Assembly (NCBI GenBank): GCA_947053925.1
Contig: CAMRUG010000001.1
Coordinates: 186,001-250,000 of the forward strand
DNA length: 64,000 nucleotides
Direction: 5' to 3'
Origin: an uncultured Clostridia bacterium
GTDB taxonomy: Bacteria; Bacillota; Clostridia; Christensenellales; CAG-314
The notes beneath the pieces are model-generated. The model did not search any database, was not told the origin of the DNA, and saw only the letters and a program-made list of their open reading frames with translations. A program made the translations under genes and the position numbers. Within the stretch, counting starts at the first letter, position 1. Each line of letters begins with the position of its first letter. Positions 61,569-64,000 of this stretch are shown here, one piece after another.

Positions 61569-63528
61569 ACCTATGGGACGTAAAGGAATGGGCGCTGCCC
61601 GCCCGCAGAACATAAAGGGCACGGCATTCCGTCTGATAAAATATTTAAAACCGCACGCAGGCAAGATGGTAATAGTTTTTATAACTCTTGCAATCGCCAC
61701 TCTTGCAAATATTGCAGGTACGGCGATTTTGGCTCCTCTTATCAACGGACTTGCGGCAGTAACTAAAAGCAACGATCTTAAGCTTACAGGTATAGAGCGT
61801 TTGGATAACCTTATCTTCCGCGATGATGTAGCATATCTCGAAGGTAAACTGACGTATATGGCAATTCTTGTTTCGGCAATAGCCGCCGTGTACGTTCTGG
61901 GCTTGCTTGCAAATTATATCTGTAACCGTATTTTAGTATCGGTATCTACAAGAACAATGACTACTATCCGTAACCAGTTGTTCAGTCATATGCAACGTTT
62001 GCCTATCAAGGTGTTCGACACAACAACACACGGCGAACTGATGACGCGTTATACCAACGACGTAGACGTAATGAACGAATTTATTGCCCGTTGTATTCCG
62101 CAACTTGTAAGCAGCGTTTTAACCATTTTGGGCGTGTTTACAATGATGTTTGTTTTGAGTTGGCAACTTGCGCTTGTAATGGTAGTTATGCTTGCGTTAA
62201 TGCTCATCATTGTCAAAGTACTCGGCGGCAAGTCGCAAAAGAACTTTGTTGCACAGCAGGAAGCAGTAGGTAAACTTAACGGCTATATCGAAGAACTTGT
62301 CGAAGGACAAAAGGTTGTAAAAGCATTCAATCACGAAGAAATCGCAATAGCCGAATTTGACAAAATAAACAGTTATTGGCAAACGGTATCCGGAAAAGCC
62401 AACGCTTACGCTAACATAATGGGACCGATTATGAATAACTTGTCGCATTTCTTTTACGCGGCAATAGCAATTATCGGTGCGTTCATTGCAATCAAGTCGG
62501 CTCAGCCTCTTGGATTTGTAGGTATCATTGCTTCTTTCCTAATGTATATTCGCAATATTACAAACCCCATTCAGCAAATAGCTCAGCAGGTAAATATGAT
62601 ATTTATGGCAATTGCCGGAGGCGAAAGAGTATTTGCATTGCTGGATACACCCGTAGAAGTTGACGACGGATATGTAACTCTGGTCAATGCAACTGTAGAC
62701 GAGCAGGGGTGTATTACCGAAAGCGAAACCCGTACAGGACGTTGGGCGTGGAAACATCCCCATCAGGAAACGGGAGAAGTTACTTATACGGAACTTAAAG
62801 GCGACGTCCGTTTTGAAGAAGTAACGTTCGGCTACGAAGAAAATAAAACCGTTTTACACGACGTGTCGCTGTTTGCTAAACCGGGGCAGAAGATTGCTTT
62901 TGTAGGCTCAACAGGCGCAGGTAAAACTACAATTACAAACCTTATCAACCGTTTTTACGACGTGCCCGACGGCAAGATACGTTACGACGGCATAAATATC
63001 AACAAGATTAAAAAAGCCGATTTGCGCCGTTCGCTCGCAATGGTGTTGCAGGATACACACCTGTTTACAGGTACGGTTATGGATAATATCCGTTACGGAA
63101 GGCTGGACGCCACTGACGAGGAATGTATTGCCGCGGCAAAATCGGCAAACGCCCACCAGTTTATTAAACACCTGCCCGAAGGCTACAATACAATGTTAAC
63201 CCGCGACGGCGAAAACCTCTCGCAGGGACAACGTCAGTTGCTTGCTATTGCCCGCGCAGCGGTTGCCGACCCTCCCGTGCTTATTTTGGACGAAGCGACA
63301 AGCAGTATCGACACCCGTACGGAATGGCTTATCGAAAAGGGTATGGACGCGCTTATGCAAGGACGTACAACGTTTGTCATTGCGCACCGTTTGTCTACGG
63401 TACGCAACAGCGATGCAATAATGGTGCTTGAACACGGCGAGATTATCGAACGCGGCAATCACGACGATTTGATAGCGCAAAAGGGTAAGTATTATCAACT
63501 CTACACCGGTATGTTTGAACTGAGTTAA
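61561..63528 (+). CDS. ABC exporter half-transporter with catalytic site (heterodimer subunit 2)
   Basis: The 655-residue protein has a basic N-terminus (MPRPMGRKGMGAARP), six membrane helices and an ATPase domain. Walker A is GSTGAGKTT near 447-455 and Walker B ILDEATSSIDTRTE near 574 keeps the catalytic Glu. The signature is LSQGQRQ near 552, not LSGGQ. Combined with the first subunit this predicts one consensus and one degenerate ATP site. A short insert before the ATPase domain (residues 370-405, VTLVNATVDEQG...TGRWAWKHPHQETGE) is unusual. It is followed by an inverted repeat, not by a clear terminator. Confidence 0.93.
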   Translation: MPRPMGRKGMGAARPQNIKGTAFRLIKYLKPHAGKMVIVFITLAIATLANIAGTAILAPLINGLAAVTKSNDLKLTGIERLDNLIFRDDVAYLEGKLTYMAILVSAIAAVYVLGLLANYICNRILVSVSTRTMTTIRNQLFSHMQRLPIKVFDTTTHGELMTRYTNDVDVMNEFIARCIPQLVSSVLTILGVFTMMFVLSWQLALVMVVMLALMLIIVKVLGGKSQKNFVAQQEAVGKLNGYIEELVEGQKVVKAFNHEEIAIAEFDKINSYWQTVSGKANAYANIMGPIMNNLSHFFYAAIAIIGAFIAIKSAQPLGFVGIIASFLMYIRNITNPIQQIAQQVNMIFMAIAGGERVFALLDTPVEVDDGYVTLVNATVDEQGCITESETRTGRWAWKHPHQETGEVTYTELKGDVRFEEVTFGYEENKTVLHDVSLFAKPGQKIAFVGSTGAGKTTITNLINRFYDVPDGKIRYDGININKIKKADLRRSLAMVLQDTHLFTGTVMDNIRYGRLDATDEECIAAAKSANAHQFIKHLPEGYNTMLTRDGENLSQGQRQLLAIARAAVADPPVLILDEATSSIDTRTEWLIEKGMDALMQGRTTFVIAHRLSTVRNSDAIMVLEHGEIIERGNHDDLIAQKGKYYQLYTGMFELS

Positions 63529-63647
63529 GTCGTATATCGGTGCATCTGCTGTGTTATGCTTACGTTTCGCCTAAGTCGTGTACGTCTAGTACACTCCTGT
63601 CGGCAAATCCGCGCCTGCCTTGCATCTACGCCAATCTACGACTTAAC
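63524..63647. repeat. Inverted-repeat-bounded, GC-richer intergenic element
   Basis: GTTAAGTCGTA (63524-63534) and TACGACTTAAC (63637-63647) are perfect 11-base inverted repeats. The stretch between has a visibly higher GC content than its surroundings, a GTGTAC/GTACAC hairpin (63573-63592) and no reading frame. The left arm contains the stop codon of the ABC gene. This looks like a small non-autonomous repeat or a large hairpin; only this copy is visible. Confidence 0.5.
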
Positions 63648-63885
63648 TTGTTTAGAGTCTAACCGAATAAACAATAGCAACCAAACGCAGTCATTTATAT
63701 TCTTTTCCGACAGTTTTTTTTTGTCGCAGTGGTAGTAGCGTGTAGTTAAAAAATCAAATTGACTAAAAAAAATATTTTCCTAAATGTCCGCAGATTTAAT
63801 TCTGCGGACTTTGCTTTTAAGGCGTTTTGCCAGACGGTATCAAAATAACAATGGTTGCTTTTGATAATAAACGGCAGGTGTATTA
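63648..63885. other. Intergenic region near the right edge
   Basis: AT-rich. GTCCGCAGA pairs with TCTGCGGAC (63786-63809), then a T-rich tail, a probable plus-strand terminator. CTTTTGATAATA / TATTATCAAAAG (63858-63892) is a 12-bp hairpin overlapping the end of the minus-strand gene. No other gene was found. Confidence 0.6.
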
Positions 63886-64000
63886 TCAAAAGTTTTGGCG
63901 TTGTATTTCGTCAAGATTATCTATTATGTATTGCACATCTTTAAGGACTTTGTTTATCCGTTCAACCGAAATGTCGTATTCGCATTGTTTTTTCTGCCAA
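63886..64000 (-). CDS. C-terminal end of an unknown minus-strand gene
   Basis: A frame open to the right edge ends in TGA at 63886. The 37 visible residues (ISVERINKVLKDVQYIID and NLDEIQRQNF) look helical and amphipathic. No family is recognised. The stop codon falls in the hairpin at 63858-63892. Confidence 0.5.
   Translation of the reverse strand, partial: WQKKQCEYDISVERINKVLKDVQYIIDNLDEIQRQNF

Noticed and set aside
1..64000. CRISPR array, prophage or intact insertion sequence
   Set aside because: No spaced direct repeats, integrase, capsid or complete transposase frames were found.

Overview
The window reads as a chromosomal segment of a low-GC, Gram-positive-type bacterium of the Bacillota, most likely an uncultured Clostridia-class anaerobe. 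Support comes from many SpII lipoproteins, a CIRCE heat-shock operator, a SAM-I riboswitch before metK, PadR-DUF1700-DUF4097 and MarR-DegV units, WhiA next to MurB and DnaE, a Spo0A-type DNA-binding domain and a type-3 prolyl-tRNA synthetase. No phage, CRISPR array, rRNA or intact insertion sequence was seen. Placement below class level is inference.

Layout. 0-2 kb: end of a possible hotdog thioesterase, a HAD phosphatase and a purine-type phosphoribosyltransferase. 2-6.5 kb (minus): an acyl-CoA ligase followed by two paralogous multi-pass membrane proteins resembling transmembrane N-acetyltransferases. 7-10 kb: trkA-trkH potassium uptake. 10-16 kb: secreted or surface proteins (a PI-PLC-like enzyme, an M3 peptidase lipoprotein with InlB-type repeats, a Big2/BspA-LRR lipoprotein whose signal peptide is out of frame at an A9 tract) and a DnaQ-like exonuclease. 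16.4-16.7 kb: tRNA-Thr(GGT) and a decayed second tRNA-Thr. 17-21.5 kb: PadR/DUF1700/DUF4097 operon, MarR-DegV operon, MgtC-like protein. 21.8-30.7 kb: SAM riboswitch-metK, recD2-comF-secA-prfB. 30.9-31.5 kb: CIRCE-controlled hsp20. 32-36.7 kb: one very large RND-type exporter. 37-44.4 kb: a stand-alone Spo0A effector domain, a GH13 glycosidase, a HAD enzyme, an unknown protein, a lipoprotein and proS. 44.6-48.3 kb: an extracytosolic flavin module (FMN-binding lipoprotein, ApbE fused to a NusG-II domain, Gx transporter). 48.3-56.2 kb: pyridoxal kinase-like protein, solute-binding-like protein, murB, whiA, dnaE. 56.4-63.5 kb: a MacB-like ABC protein and a heterodimeric multidrug-type ABC exporter pair. 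The window ends with an inverted-repeat-bounded, GC-richer intergenic element and the 3' end of an unknown minus-strand gene.

Regulation is unusually readable. Many promoters match TTGACA-17-TATAAT closely. Several carry evident operators, and intrinsic terminators close most units. Two genes (390 and 45272) have promoters so close to the ATG that their mRNAs should be leaderless or nearly so. Several other genes (prfB, comF, murB, the pyridoxal kinase) lack a clear Shine-Dalgarno sequence.

The observations most worth pursuing are the ApbE-NusG-II fusion module, the stand-alone Spo0A DNA-binding domain, the A9-tract frameshift in a surface lipoprotein, the acyl-CoA ligase plus twin membrane acyltransferase operon, and the roughly 400-residue insertion in the RND pump.
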